Assembly: GCA_014529385.2 (NCBI GenBank)
Contig: CM043960.1
Coordinates: forward strand, 116,630,043-116,694,042
Source of the DNA: Adiantum capillus-veneris
Lineage: Eukaryota > Streptophyta > Polypodiopsida > Polypodiales > Pteridaceae
Direction: 5' to 3'
DNA: 64,000 nucleotides
The translations under genes and the position numbers were made by a program. Positions 1-11,085 of this stretch are shown one piece after another (position 1 is the first letter of the stretch; each line of letters starts with the position of its first letter). The notes below the pieces were generated by a model. The model did not search any database, was not told the DNA's origin, and saw nothing but the letters and a program-made list of their open reading frames with translations.

Positions 1-1456
1 ATCAAAAACGCCGCCTCTGTCTCCACGTGCCAACCCACCCACCACCCACCCAAAATATATTTTTAATGCCCAAAATACCCCTCAAATTTCAAAAATTTGA
101 AGATCCTGTGTTGAACCTACAAATTTTTTATATTTCGAGAAATTTTATCTCGTAGAGGTATTTTCAGAACTTTTGAAAATTTGACGGGCATTTTGGGAAT
201 TTCCACAAATTACCAAGGGTATTTGAGTGATTTTCCCAAAAAAAATAAGAGCACACTTCAAGTTTTGTCGGTCTTAAGGTGAACTTACGAAGATTTTGCC
301 GACAATCACACTAAAATTTTTGGAAATATTCCGGCTTTCTTCAAGGCAAGCTCAAAACCTAATCGACATATCAGGATTTCATCCAACTAAAATACACTAG
401 AGCTAGTTTTTTTCTAACACTACCTTTGTCCTCGGGCAAAAAAAACTTGCTCCAGCATATGCATCACGACCCTCTCCCTGTCTTCTCCACGTGCCATGTT
501 CAATGCACATACGACCCACCCCCTTCCCCCACCCCCTTTTCCACTCAGTCTAGCTTTCATCCTAATTTTCACAAAAGCATCTCCCAAGATTTCTATAAAA
601 AGAAATGAAAAGAACGTTTTGGCCACCTACTTTACTTTGATACTGGCTCTATTCCATTTGATTGGATGGAATCTCCCGAGATCCCACTATTTCGGGGCAC
701 CCCCCCCCCCCCCCCCCCCCCTCCCTCTGTGTGTGTGTGCGCGCGCGTGCGCATCGTCTTGCTTTGATGAAAACAATGAAGAGACACAATGCGAAGACCC
801 CCCCCCCCCCCGATGGCTTGCTCTGTCTCCATGCCTGCTCGTCCTGTCGGAACCACCATTCTCCCACACACCTCCACCCTTGCTCCCGCACGCTCGATGC
901 TTACTGCCGTTTAGCATATGAAAATAATCGTGTTGGCCTTTTGCGTGTGCGTGAGAGAGAGAATGCTGCTGACCGCCTCATACAGCTGTCAAAGCAACCT
1001 CCGTGTGTGTGTCTGAGAAAAAGAAAGAGGGAGAGAAACACTTGTCGCCCCCAGCTTTCCCTATCAAGACAAGATGCTAAATCTTTAAATTGAGTTGCTT
1101 ATCTAGGCTGAGGAGATGAATTGTGTTAGGCTTAGGAGATGAATTGTGTGCCTGCACGTGGAAAGAGCTTAGAACTTTTTCGTTTTCCTTTTCCCAAAGC
1201 AAGGTATCTTGTGAGATACCGTCTAATACAAGCGTTGGCTCTATGTTAATGTTACTTTAATTAATTAGCAAGATTGCTTGACCTTGTTCACACGAAAGCT
1301 ATATCTCGACATCACGAAACACATAAGCATAACGCTTTGCCACATTCAGGTCAATTTCAAACATAATCATCAGATTGCATTAAGACTATGGAATTGATTC
1401 TCAAGATCACTGTGAAAATTCAGTTATGAGATCCATAGTTACATAAGATCAGCAAT
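1..1456. other. Non-coding, low-complexity flank
   Basis: No convincing gene is seen. The first 260 bases are AT-rich and carry a degenerate motif (GGGCATTTTGGGAATTT at 186-202) that recurs near 4885 and 5181. Bases 430-1090 are C-rich and CT/GT-rich; open frames there arise from low-complexity sequence on both strands and are not credible proteins. Confidence 0.6.
700..751. repeat. Poly-C tract followed by GT/GC dinucleotide repeat
   Basis: About 22 consecutive C residues (700-721) are followed by CTCCCTCT and then a GT run that turns into GC. A second C-run of about 15 lies at 797-811. The GT-to-GC pattern recurs at 4174-4206 and 9361-9382. Confidence 0.9.
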
Positions 1457-1520
1457 ACATGCTGGCAGTAAATAACCAAAATGGCAGTACATGTTGGCAG
1501 TAAATAACGAAAATCCACAA
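1457..1520. repeat. 32-bp tandem duplication
   Basis: Two adjacent units share the core GGCAGTAAATAAC and differ at a few positions. No coding potential is seen. Confidence 0.7.
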
Positions 1521-1635
1521 CAGCAAAAGAACCCAGCAGGTGTCGAGACTGTGCTCGCAAATCGCCAGCACATGCTGAGAGTCTACTCAACAAGATGTCT
1601 GTTTAGCAAGTTGGCAAGCCTACATAAGAGTGCGT

Positions 1636-1956
1636 TCAGCTTGCTAAGCTGTGTTTCAACTTTGATACCTCACCATGCAGCACCAAGATTTGCTCCTCTA
1701 GCTTAGAAACCTGGATATCAGCGACATTTGTCTCGCGTTCATCGATTGCGTCCTTTAATCTATCTATTGCATCCAGGACATCAGATCGAAGAGCTCGATA
1801 ACCCTCCGCTCGATTCCTAGAGACCTCGTGCAAAATTTCTGACACCATCTTCTCGATCTTGTCCAATCGTGGATCCTGAATTTCATCCAGTGACTCGTCT
1901 ACTTGCGTCTCTGTCATCGTGTACACCAAGTTCATCTGGTCCATTTTACCCTGCAT
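1636..1956 (-). CDS. Coiled-coil protein fragment downstream of the HUH gene
   Basis: A 106-codon open frame is rich in E, K, L, D and R with heptad-like spacing (residues about 25-105), predicting a coiled coil. It lies about 75 bp downstream of the last exon of the HUH gene on the same strand. An acceptor-like AG (TGCAG before GGTAAAATGG) sits at its start, so it could be a C-terminal exon of that gene. I could not find a strong in-phase donor to join them, so a separate small gene or relic is possible. The function is not recognised. Confidence 0.4.
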   Translation of the reverse strand: MQGKMDQMNLVYTMTETQVDESLDEIQDPRLDKIEKMVSEILHEVSRNRAEGYRALRSDVLDAIDRLKDAIDERETNVADIQVSKLEEQILVLHGEVSKLKHSLAS

Positions 1957-2031
1957 TCACAGAATAGAAACTTTTAGCCTCATCACATGCAACAAATAGA
2001 AGCAATTACAACGAATTAGAAATACATCGTA

Positions 2032-3040
2032 TCATGCAATTGTTGTGATGCCAACACTATGGACCAAGGGGATATAGTCATCACCTATTTGTGGGCTCCC
2101 TCCGTCGCTATCGTCATCCCCGTCATAGCGGTTTTGTTCACTATAGTTATCTTCACGATTAGTTGGCACGCTCGCTGGACTGTTGAGAAGATGCTTGATA
2201 GATAGCAAAATGAAAAATCAAAATCATTCCTATGCATATTCATGAACATACCTCTCAATTCCTTGCCACTGAGAGTGGAACCAGTCGGCACGTGGGTGAG
2301 TTGTACTACATTCATCATTGTTGATAAAGATGCTAGCGACATCTTGGTATGTTGTGGTCGATGGATAAACCATGCATCTCCAAAGAGCTTTTGTCTTGCC
2401 TAATTGCATCCCCCGGATAGGGTGTGACCCACGCCGATGACGGATAATATTTCCCAATTTTTAGCATCTTGTGCACAGTCGATAAGAAATCATTTCCCAA
2501 TGGATGTCCCAACCTAAACTTCCAGAACATATATGTCCTATCAAATATAGTTGCGGGCGTCAAACAGACTTTTTTCTTCAAGTTGTCGCCGCCATACAAG
2601 CTATACAACTCTATTCCCTTGTTAATCTCATCTGCATGAATATTGTGCATCACGACTCGAAAATACGGCTTGTCTTGGTTCTTCAAGCAGTAGCCAAGCA
2701 TACCCTCGAAGGTATGCGTATTACGATGTTTCAAAGCACGGCAAAGCACCATCCCACCAGCAGGCACAACCTTGTCCCAGCCCAAGTACTGCTTCACTTT
2801 CCTATTTGCTGCGACCAAGGAGCTAGTCCAAAGCCGCATTACCATCTGGAAGTGCAAGTGAAAAAGAGTGCCGCCTCTTTCAACAGCACAAAGACCAGCA
2901 TCTGTCTCCCTTTCGAGGAATGCATGCATGGAAGCTAACAAACCTACATCAATATCACAACCTCCTACAGACACCGTGACACTAACCTCCATGAGCCTAG
3001 AGCTTTTCGGCTTCTCAGACCTGCCACTACGAGCTGGCAA
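2032..3040 (-). CDS. Replitron-like HUH (Y1 Rep) endonuclease, spliced, with a frameshift
   Basis: HUH enzymes nick single-stranded DNA through a tyrosine and are held by paired histidines. The long exon (3040-2252) shows a GGCDID strand, then VERGGTLFHLHFQ with the histidine-hydrophobic-histidine motif (residues 61-63 counting from the TTG at 3038-3040), then GYCLKNQ with Tyr117 and Lys120 as a Y-x-x-K motif III. One tyrosine and no helicase domain fit Rep/Replitron enzymes rather than Helitrons. The first ATG in frame is at 2990-2992; the true start may lie in an upstream exon. The frame shifts at a C5 run (2410-2414; G5 in the coding sense): the conserved-looking C-terminal segment (KTKALWRCMVYPSTTTYQDV) continues in the next frame. 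A 72-bp GT-AG intron (2180-2251) joins in phase to a second exon (2179-2032) rich in Asp and Asn, ending in TGA. Identification is by motif only. Confidence 0.62.
2180..2251 (-). other. Putative intron of the HUH endonuclease gene
   Basis: On the minus strand the donor is GAG-AG/GTATGTTC and the acceptor is CTTCTCAACAG/TCC. Removing 72 bp joins an open frame ending ...QWQGIE to one beginning with a serine split across the junction and running 48 codons. The frame continuity supports real splicing; no transcript evidence is available here. Confidence 0.5.
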
Positions 3041-3189
3041 TGACTCAACCCCATCCCTTTTTTGTTTTTTGATACATTGCCCTCATTTTCATTCTGTCTG
3101 TAGAGCGGGCCTCTGCTTTGAGGCGAACCATAGGCCTTCGCATCAAACAAAAATATGCAGCACAATACAGACAGAATAGTACGCACTCA

Positions 3190-4850
3190 GGCTGTTGACT
3201 TGAATTCAGCAGACAATCCAGTCCATAAACAAAAAAGCACAGTAGAGCTTACCTCGTTCTGGTTAGATTCACCAGCCACTTGCATGCTCAAACAAAACCA
3301 ACTGAACCAGCTCGCGAGCACTCACTAAAAGTATCCGCCGTCCTATAAAATCACCAGAACACGCGTTTGTGCCCATTGATAACGAGCGCCAGCTGTCCTG
3401 ACACATGCAAGATTGCCTGCCTTGCCTTCGTTTTGCTTCCTGGACTTTCCTTGGGATCTACACTGATTCGCGTTAATTCGACCAGGAAAAAGCCGTTTTC
3501 GGGACCTACTGCGTAGTGCAATAGATAGGTTGTGCAAAGGTCATGCTGCAATAACAAATTGGGCCGCTAGGATGGCACCTCTGGTAGCGTGTGAGACAAC
3601 AGCAAAACTTTTTGTGTGTACAAAAAGGTGGATCTACTAACAAGACCAACATAAGCTAATTCACATAAGACAGAGTCAAGTCAACTCAAAAGCGCACCCA
3701 AAAAATGGGTTTCCCACAATGCTCTCGTAAACCATCCCAGCAATGGCGTTCGCTGTTCCAAAATTGACGACGTTATGTTTTTCAATTTGGGCCTTGTTCT
3801 TCTTTTTAGAGGGGGTCGTCCCATGATTGGCCCCCATACCCTAATGAATGAGACTTGACAAAAGATCATAGAATCATTTTTCTTTTCATATATATTTTCT
3901 GAAAATTTAATCAAGGATTTATGCAAGGAAATATCTGTAAGCAGGGCACCCACATGTAGGGTGTGGATTTTTTAATGAGATACAAATGGCGATTTCGTCC
4001 ATCTTTCAATTGAAAATTGAAAAAGGAGGTTATTTTATATTTCTACTAAAATAGAAGCTGTTTATTTGATGTAGCTTCCATTCTAGAGCTCGCGAAAGGA
4101 GAGGCAAGGCAGTCCCCCCCTTGTCGCCCCTCAATTGTGCTAGCAACCACTGTGTTGCGCAAGGTGCCACAAGTCTGTGTGTGTGTGTGTGTGTGCGCGC
4201 GCGCGCGGCGCTTGAGGGAAACCAACCCATTGTCTCTCTCATGTTGACACGCGTATGTGCACAGGCTCTCTCACCTCAGCTTTGCAACTTTCATGTTGCT
4301 TAGCCATTATTGTCGCGCCCTCTTATGGAGCAGCAACTTGAGCCTGGTGGGTTTCGTTGTCTGTAGGAAAGGAGGCTTAAAAAAATTGCCACGTTAGTGG
4401 TATTTTTTTAATTTATTAAACTAACCTCACTACATGTAGCTAATAAATAAATTGTCATCGCCATTAGACAATACACACGATGAGGTTAGTAATAAATAGT
4501 TGGATCTATGCAAGCTCTAGTGATGCTTTTTGAAGGACACACCCCACAGGACTAAAGAACACGAGGTCTTCATTAGACCTCGTCATGGGATCGACTGCAA
4601 AGGTGACACGCGTGCATCTCGAAGGCGATCGACGACGAACAAAAATGTGGGATCAACACCCGACCGGCAACTCGAACCCAAGCGTCTTTTCACTCTGTAT
4701 CATGACCATATCTAGTGAATAAGTTTGCCAAAGTGTCTCATTAAGGGGAATCTACAGAGATCCTTTGGCCTTAGCATAAAAGGGCACACTTTGCATTTTT
4801 AACATTTAATCTTTCGAGAGTAAACAAGTTTTTAATCAGTTGAGATGTTT
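3190..4850. other. Non-coding interval
   Basis: No supported gene. It contains a GT/GC repeat (4174-4206) and unique AT-rich sequence. Short open frames here show no recognisable motif. Confidence 0.5.
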
Positions 4851-4884
4851 ACGCTGGTGTTTTGGGATTTTTGGAAAATTTGAA

Positions 4885-5197
4885 GGGCATTTTGGGAATT
4901 TTTTACAAAATATGAGAGATATTTTGGGAATTTTTGAAATGTGAGGGTATTTTGGGAATTTCCAATCTTTATTCCTTTTTTGACAATTGAGATCCGTTTT
5001 TGCATGCTTAGCATGTAATTTGTTGCAAATTAGATCCGTTTTTGCGCGCTTAGCATGTAATTTGTTGCAAATTACCTCGCAAAAAAGGCTAAGCCTAGAT
5101 TTAGCATCTTGTATTGATAGACAATCAGTCTTCTTACGAAAAGCTATTTTTTTGTGGAGAAATTTAATCTCATAACAAAGGGTATTTTGGGAATTTT
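4885..5197. repeat. Dispersed TTTTGGGAATTT motif family
   Basis: TATTTTGGGAATTT or GCATTTTGGGAATTT occurs at about 4885, 4921, 4948 and 5183, and at 186 near the window start. The copies look like remnants of one AT-rich repeat family. The GAGAAATTTAATCTC context near 5160 also resembles 134-150. Confidence 0.55.
4990..5073. repeat. 42-bp tandem duplication
   Basis: Two direct units (4990-5031 and 5032-5073) begin AGATCCGTTTTTGC and end TTGCAAATT. They differ at two positions (CATGC versus CGCGC). Confidence 0.85.
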
Positions 5198-5277
5198 GGA
5201 AAATTTGTGTCTGAAATCTGAGCATGGGAAGGGAGAGAGATATTTTGTAGAGGGGGCACCTGGAGGAGACAGACAGA

Positions 5278-5340
5278 GAGAGAGAAGGGAGAGAGAGAGA
5301 GAGATGCCGGATGTATTAGTGAAGGCACTGAAAGTAGATG

Positions 5341-5386
<46 letters not shown>

Positions 5387-5607
5387 AAGCATCGTGACAT
5401 CTATCATGAGTTGGGTCAGTGAGGGCGATCGAGGTATTGGCAAACATTGTTCAAGAGAGGAAAAGGGAAGGATGGCTGCCAGCTATGTTTGTGAAGGCAG
5501 ACGCTAGCAGAGAGAGAGAGAGATCTCGTGAGCAGAAGCAAGAAGAATGGGGTTTTAGATCATGCTGCCAGAAGGAACTAGGGTGGCTCTCTCTCTCTCT
5601 CTATCTC

Positions 5608-5698
<91 letters not shown>

Positions 5699-5798
5699 CT
5701 CTCGTTTGCTTGTCTGCATGGATCAAATCCGTCCGAGATGTGGTCTCTCTCCCTCTCTCTTTGCGTCTCTCTCTCTCTATCTCTCATTCGTTTGTCTG
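5278..5798. repeat. Compound GA, CT and CA microsatellite region
   Basis: GA runs lie at 5278-5304 and 5342-5386, a long CT run at 5588-5648 and a CA run at 5649-5695, with further CT up to about 5790. Open frames across them encode only Ser-Leu, Arg-Glu or Thr-His repeats. Confidence 0.92.
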
Positions 5799-6256
5799 CA
5801 GGTTAGGTAGGAGGATCTGTTTGAGATTTGAGGGTGGTGGAAGAATGTGGCGATGAGCTATGAAGGTTAGGAGTTGAACCAAGGAAGCCTGGAGAGGGCA
5901 AAGTCCTCCTGAAAAGAAACAGTTGTACCCGCACACTGGGCAGTGGCAAAAGGGGTGTGTGCGCAAGAACAAGCGTCTCAGGAGAGTGCGTGGGAATGCA
6001 ATGTACGAGAAAGAGTAGAGAGCGCATCTTCTAAGATTCGCCTTTATAAGTGTGGGTAGAGCCAATAGGTCATTGATAATTTTGCATATTATCACTTATT
6101 ATTTACTGTCCTAAATGTTCACAAATGCTATTTAGCACCCATATTAATTAATTAATTAACGGTAAAGATTCCCTCCCTCCTCCCAAAGTCAAATGGAAAG
6201 TGCCCCATCACCGTTGTTCCCACCTAAGGCCTTCCCCCCTTTTCGCCCTGCATCCG

Positions 6257-6460
6257 CCCACCACCATCCCCTCGCAGCACCTAGTCGACCACACCTCCGC
6301 CCTTTCCCCCTTTTCCCCCTGCCTGCGATCCACCAAATTGAAACAGCCCTCAGCTCTGAGATGCGCTCTACCTCCCACCACCATCCCCTCGCAGCACCCA
6401 GTCGACCACCCCTCCGCCCTTTCCCCCTTTTCCCCCTGCCTGCGATCCACAAAATTGAAA
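6257..6460. repeat. 117-bp tandem duplication, C-rich
   Basis: The block starting CCCACCACCATCCCCTCGC at 6257 recurs at 6374 with the same downstream CCCTTTTCCCCCTGCCTGC. There are about 1.75 copies. Open frames on both strands repeat with it and are not credited as genes. Confidence 0.85.
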
Positions 6461-6545
6461 CGGTCCGGCTCTTTCCTGCATGGCCCAACTCTCGGCTCTC
6501 TGCACTCCTTCAAACTCGCTCCTGCACATCCGCGGTTGCGAATTG

Positions 6546-6548
<3 letters not shown>

Positions 6549-6621
<73 letters not shown>

Positions 6622-6675
6622 TGCCCCGTCAATGTCCCACGCACCATCCCCTGGCCTCTTGCCTTCATAAAATTA

Positions 6676-6713
<38 letters not shown>
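6549..6713. repeat. Inverted pair of GA and CT microsatellites
   Basis: A (GA)n run of about 70 bp (6549-6619) is followed 58 bp later by a (CT)n run (6678-6713). Together they could fold into a hairpin. Confidence 0.9.
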
Positions 6714-6715
<2 letters not shown>

Positions 6716-6819
6716 TCTCTCTGACACGTACCATGTCAATCCCTTTTGCCCTCAAAAGATTCAGAGCACCTTCCAAGATACGCCAAAATTTGACCTGCTT
6801 CGAGGATCGTAGCAACATG

Positions 6820-7460
6820 CTGTCTACATATACTGCTAGTTAAAAGCCATAATCTTCTAGAGCAGTATTTTCCTTGTAAGGTATATTGTGCTCAATTGTA
6901 TCTATTATTTCAATTGAACATGGTAAAGAATATGAAACTAACCACCACTTTTTTTCCCTAATTACAACTAGAGGACCTATAACAATAGACTCCAAGCATG
7001 AACAAATCACAAAAAACATATAAAGATCTTTAAAAGTAAGCTTAATTGAAAATAAAGCTCTTTACATTAAAGAATGGAAGCCAAAGCATTAAATGCTAGC
7101 TCAAAATTTTGATTTATGTTAAAAAATTCTATTCATTTAGAACTCAACTACGTTTTCTTTTTTTTTCTTTGCTTTCAAATGTGATCTATAGCTTGAATAC
7201 AATGTGTTATACAATTTTCACCACGTGTAGCCAGGAGTAGTTAATTTTTTATTCATGGCCAAGAGTGGCCTTGAGTCTCTCAACCATAAATTACAAGCAA
7301 ATTTGTAGCTCCAAAAGTCAAAATGTGCATCAAAAGACCTTAAAATTCAAAATTTTAAAAAAACTTTTGAAACATCATTTTTTACTCTTCAAGGTGCCCC
7401 CAAAACTATTTCATATCTAAAAAGTGATTTTCTCTTTCTAGGACCCTTTTTTCAAGCCCT
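6820..7460. other. AT-rich non-coding interval
   Basis: Nothing recognisable is seen. Confidence 0.5.
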
Positions 7461-7466
7461 CCTTGA

Positions 7467-7906
7467 TTGCAACCATCACAATCACCCTCTACTCCAACAT
7501 TATTTCTCTACTACCATCTCCATTGTAACATGAAGGAATCTCCTCTCTCCGTCCCTCCCGCCTCCCATTGTCAAGGGTCATCCACCTTCTCCTACCTCCA
7601 TTGCAGCATCAACCAGACTCCTTCCCGTCCCTACCACTACTATACTACCTCCCATTGGCACACCAAGCAAACTCATTCCCTTCCTCCCACATGCATTGTA
7701 GCAACAAGCAAGGTCCTCCTCCTCCTCCTGATTTCCTTTATTCACCCATGGCAAGATCTACTCCGCAAAGGCAGCGAAAGGATGAGGTCATAGAAATTCC
7801 ATGTTGCAACACAAGAGGTATAGATGGTGAGTGGGTACTAGAAGAGTTCACCAAAGGTGCTTGGGTATACATGCAACCATCTGTCATTGGCCCTCACCGT
7901 GTTTGA
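7467..7906 (+). other. Degenerate C-rich repeat and possible unknown exon
   Basis: Bases 7467-7740 are a degenerate C-rich repeat (recurring CCTCCCATTG and CATTGYARCA phrases). From ATG 7749 a 52-codon frame (MARSTPQRQRKDEVIEIPCC onward) shows less biased composition and could be an exon. I do not recognise it and nothing beside it supports splicing. Confidence 0.2.
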
Positions 7907-8132
7907 AACTGTGGATTATCATTGGAAATGAAAGCTCCTTGGATTCAAGAATTGCAAGGACAAGGGGACCGTACCCATTGTGCAACATGTTTTCTCAATG
8001 TCAAGCATGAAGTTGCAACAACCAACTCAATTGCCAACACATTGTAAGTACATTTGTTGAGAATACGAGGCTAGGTGTGAAGTCTCAATGGAATGTTTTT
8101 ATGGCTTCATAATTATGATTTGGCTTGATTTT

Positions 8133-8213
8133 TGTTGAGGGCATACACCCTCAACAGGGAAAAACACAGAGAACGACTCTCAAAACTGCATGCGTAAAGA
8201 TTGAGTGAGAGCA

Positions 8214-8258
<45 letters not shown>

Positions 8259-8581
8259 CGTGAAACTGATTGTGTATAGAGGTGTTCATAAAACTGCTCA
8301 ACACCATTACAATTTGTAGCTTTAACCTACGGCCTAACAAAATCTAACTAAGCAAGATCTGATTGACCAACATCTGGCTAACCAATATCTGACTCGGCAA
8401 AAATCTGGCTCAACAGAAATCCGACTCAGTAAAAATCCGACTCAGTAACATCCGACTCAACATAATTCTGACTAAGCAACATCTAACTGAGCACAAATCT
8501 GATCAGTACAACTATGTGACTAAGCATTATTTTGACTATAGATTTAGCACATATCTGACTCAGCAGTATATCCAGTCAACA
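8133..8581. repeat. Left LTR of the 1.8-kb element
   Basis: It starts with an inverted repeat (TGTTGAGGG, 6-base spacer, CCCTCAACA), then a GA microsatellite (about 8219-8254), then about fourteen degenerate 15-16-bp units of the type ATCTGACTCAGCAAA (8336-8572). Confidence 0.85.
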
Positions 8582-9452
8582 CATGGCACGTCTCGGTGGT
8601 GGATTTTGTAAAACTCCGACACGGATTCACATATCCCTTGATCAAAGTCAAATGCCTTATCACATGGCATATGATTACAAAGATTTGAAAATGAAACATG
8701 TTGGAAAAAACAAATGATTTCATGTGGCATTGGCTCACCAAAAGAGTATTCATTAGATTGTCCAAGTTTGTGCTTCTTGTAGGCTCCGTGTCTCTAGGTA
8801 GTACATCCGATCTTCTCTTTGCCGGTATGCCCCCTTTGGATCACTTTGTCCTTGCCAAGAGTCATCATCTTGAAACCGCTTCAAAAATACACTATCTAAT
8901 GTCCATGCTTTTTGTCTACATGTTGATGTAATTTTCCTTCTTGATGTCAACTGTAGTGTGCTTGAAATACCAATTTAAATTTCAATTTTCCCAGCAAATG
9001 AGATCAGAGATTGCATCAAGGTTGATGTTGTTCGCTTGCACCATGTCTTCCAAATTATTTTCCTTCATGAAAATCTGCAGGTACAAAGTTGGGCTTCTTG
9101 GCTGAAAGCTTGTTCTTCAGATTAGGCTAATTGATGTAGAGAAAACTATGGAGAACGAGATCAGAGATAGCACTACACTAATGGAAATTAGAGAACAGAA
9201 ATGGAAATCAGAAATCAAAAATCAAAAATTGGGAATCTGCAAGAGAGAATGAAGAAAAATTTGCTTGCGAGATGATTGCTGTAAAGAACATGCGTAGGAA
9301 GAATCAAATGATGCAGGTGCAATTGATTTATCAAAATACCACCAAAGATTTTTGTTTGTTTGTGTGTGTGTGTGCGCGCGCGCCACTAAACCACATCTCA
9401 ACAGTATAGGAAATGGTGAGTCTTCATCACTAAAACACCGTGATTGCCAAAG

Positions 9453-9535
9453 TGTTGAGGGCATACACCCTCAACAAGGAAAAACACAGAGAACGACTCT
9501 CAAAATTGCATGCATAAAGATTGAGTGAGAGCAAG

Positions 9536-9601
<66 letters not shown>

Positions 9602-9941
9602 TCGTAAAACTGATTTGTGTATAGAGTCGTTCATAAAACTTCTCAACAACATTACAATTTATAGCTTTAACCTACGGCCTAACAAAATATGACTAAGCAA
9701 GATCTAATTGACCAACATCCGACTAACCAACATCCAACCTAGCAGAAATCCGACTCGGCAAAAATCTGGCTCAACAAAAATCCGACTCAACAGAAATCCA
9801 ACTCAGTAACATCCGACTTAACATAATTCTTACTAAGCAACATCTGACTGAGCACAAATCTGATCAGTGCAACTATCTAACTAAGCATAATTTTGACTAT
9901 AGGTTTAACACATATCTACTCAGCAGTATATCCAGTCAACA
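9453..9941. repeat. Right LTR of the 1.8-kb element
   Basis: It is the direct copy of 8133-8581 with a longer GA run (about 9539-9599) and scattered substitutions. The array of ACATCYGACTMAGC-like units lies at 9688-9935. Confidence 0.85.
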
Positions 9942-10472
9942 ATTTTGCAGTCATATTTCCTTCTATGTTGGTGGAGGAGCAGCCACTTCATAGCCTCTCT
10001 CGCAAGTTCAATGCTATACATGCGGATATTGGAGTAACAATTTTTGCACACCAATTTGGCCATCCAAATTGGTTCAAATAAGAATTTTCTTCTATTATCA
10101 CTCCTATATTGTATCGACTTCACACAATGTTATGGGAAGCTTGAACACATCAAATTATCATCCTTATTAAGTATGGAGTGGCCATAGCCAGATTTAGATC
10201 GGTAGAATCTTTCAAGCAAAAGACAGTGACCTCAAGCACCTTAGTCAGAAAGCATGACAAGCACCTTAGTCAACAAGCACGACAAGCACCTCAAGCTTGG
10301 GCCCGGTTCCCACCTCAAGCACAACCCTAACTTGCCTAAGGTCAAAGGACTTTTAGCACTAACCTTTGGAGGTATTTAATTAAGCTAACCCTAAGGTCTG
10401 TAAGCTCCATTAACTAGCCTTGCTCTTTGACATACCATGTTTCATTTGGACCCCTTGACCATTGGCCCCGTG

Positions 10473-10606
10473 TTGAGATAGATTTGTAAGCACATGTCTA
10501 TATTCTAACACTTGTTCCCATTTATTCTCCCACGTTAAATGATCAGTTTAATATGAGAAAATCATTTGATTTGGTTAGATATTAGATTTTACGACACCCC
10601 CACATG
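10473..10606 (+). repeat. LTR-end-like dispersed repeat
   Basis: TGTTGAGATAGATTTG...GATCAGTTTAATATGAG...TTTTACGACA is related to the reverse complement of 41375-41490 and in part to 38817-38877. A near-palindrome (arms around TGATCA) lies at 10531-10555. It is probably the end of an LTR, ending CGACA at 10606; the rest of that element is not seen. Confidence 0.5.
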
Positions 10607-10617
10607 TAGGGATCTGG

Positions 10618-11085
10618 GTGCCGTGCAATCTTCTCCACTATATCCACAAACGAGATTTCCCATTCTCTAAAAAGTTGAGACGATTCCAAGAAATTGGCAT
10701 CGATGTAGGCCATTTCTTGGACGAGCAGGCCCCAAGGGTGCTAGCACTAAAGAAACGCAAATTGGGGGTGGAATACCTATCTCACTTGGTGACTTTCATC
10801 TTCCTTGTCAGCGAGAAACCCGATTTGGAGGAGGTGTAACTGCCACAGTTCCTTCAGGTTGGCTCCTTTGTCAAAGATTCCAAGGAGCAGTAGGGTGTCC
10901 CCATGAACCCTTTGGCCGAAGGCCAGGTAATTCAGCTTGAGTAGCCTAGGGGGCTTGAGGAAGTGGTTGAAAAGCCCATCATTGTGGCTATCACTAGTGT
11001 CACTCTAGGGGATGCTCCATCAACAAAGGAGGCAATCCAAGAAGTAGAGATCAACCGCTTATCATTGGTGATGGATGGGGAGAAG
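10618..11085 (+). pseudogene. Unidentified coding relic, 5' part
   Basis: An open frame (10618-10839) reading ...KKLRRFQEIGIDVGHFLDEQ... continues in the same frame through three in-frame stops to about 11095, with non-random composition (EAIQEVEINRLSLVMDGEKG). It may be a TE gag or a host gene relic and is cut by a putative inverted-repeat insertion at 11086. No family is recognised. Confidence 0.3.

Larger units (their letters stand above)
8133..9941. mobile_element. Complete coding-poor LTR retrotransposon, target duplication ATTTT
   Basis: Two direct LTRs (8133-8581, 9453-9941) both begin TGTTGAGGGCATAC and end CCAGTCAACA. The element is flanked by the 5-bp direct repeat ATTTT (8128-8132 and 9942-9946), which fixes both ends. 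The 871-bp interior has no intact gene. On the minus strand, 8753-8950 reads ...REDRMYYLE..., reminiscent of a copia GAG-pre-integrase segment, so the element may be a decayed copia derivative in minus orientation. No standard primer site is seen at either inner LTR edge. LTR length differs mainly through a GA microsatellite. Confidence 0.85.

Noticed and set aside
496-1093. Overlapping long open frames on both strands
   Set aside because: They arise from C-rich and CT/GT-rich sequence, have Pro/Arg/Gly-biased translations and no domain.
2504-2938. 144-codon plus-strand frame opposite the HUH gene
   Set aside because: The antisense strand has the HUH motifs; the plus frame has no recognisable feature.
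1636-3040. Helitron transposase
   Set aside because: Only one tyrosine follows the HUH motif and no helicase domain or Helitron-type CTRR end was found.
5144-5856. Open frames through GA/CT/CA repeats
   Set aside because: Translations are Ser-Leu, Arg-Glu or Thr-His runs, an artefact of dinucleotide repeats.
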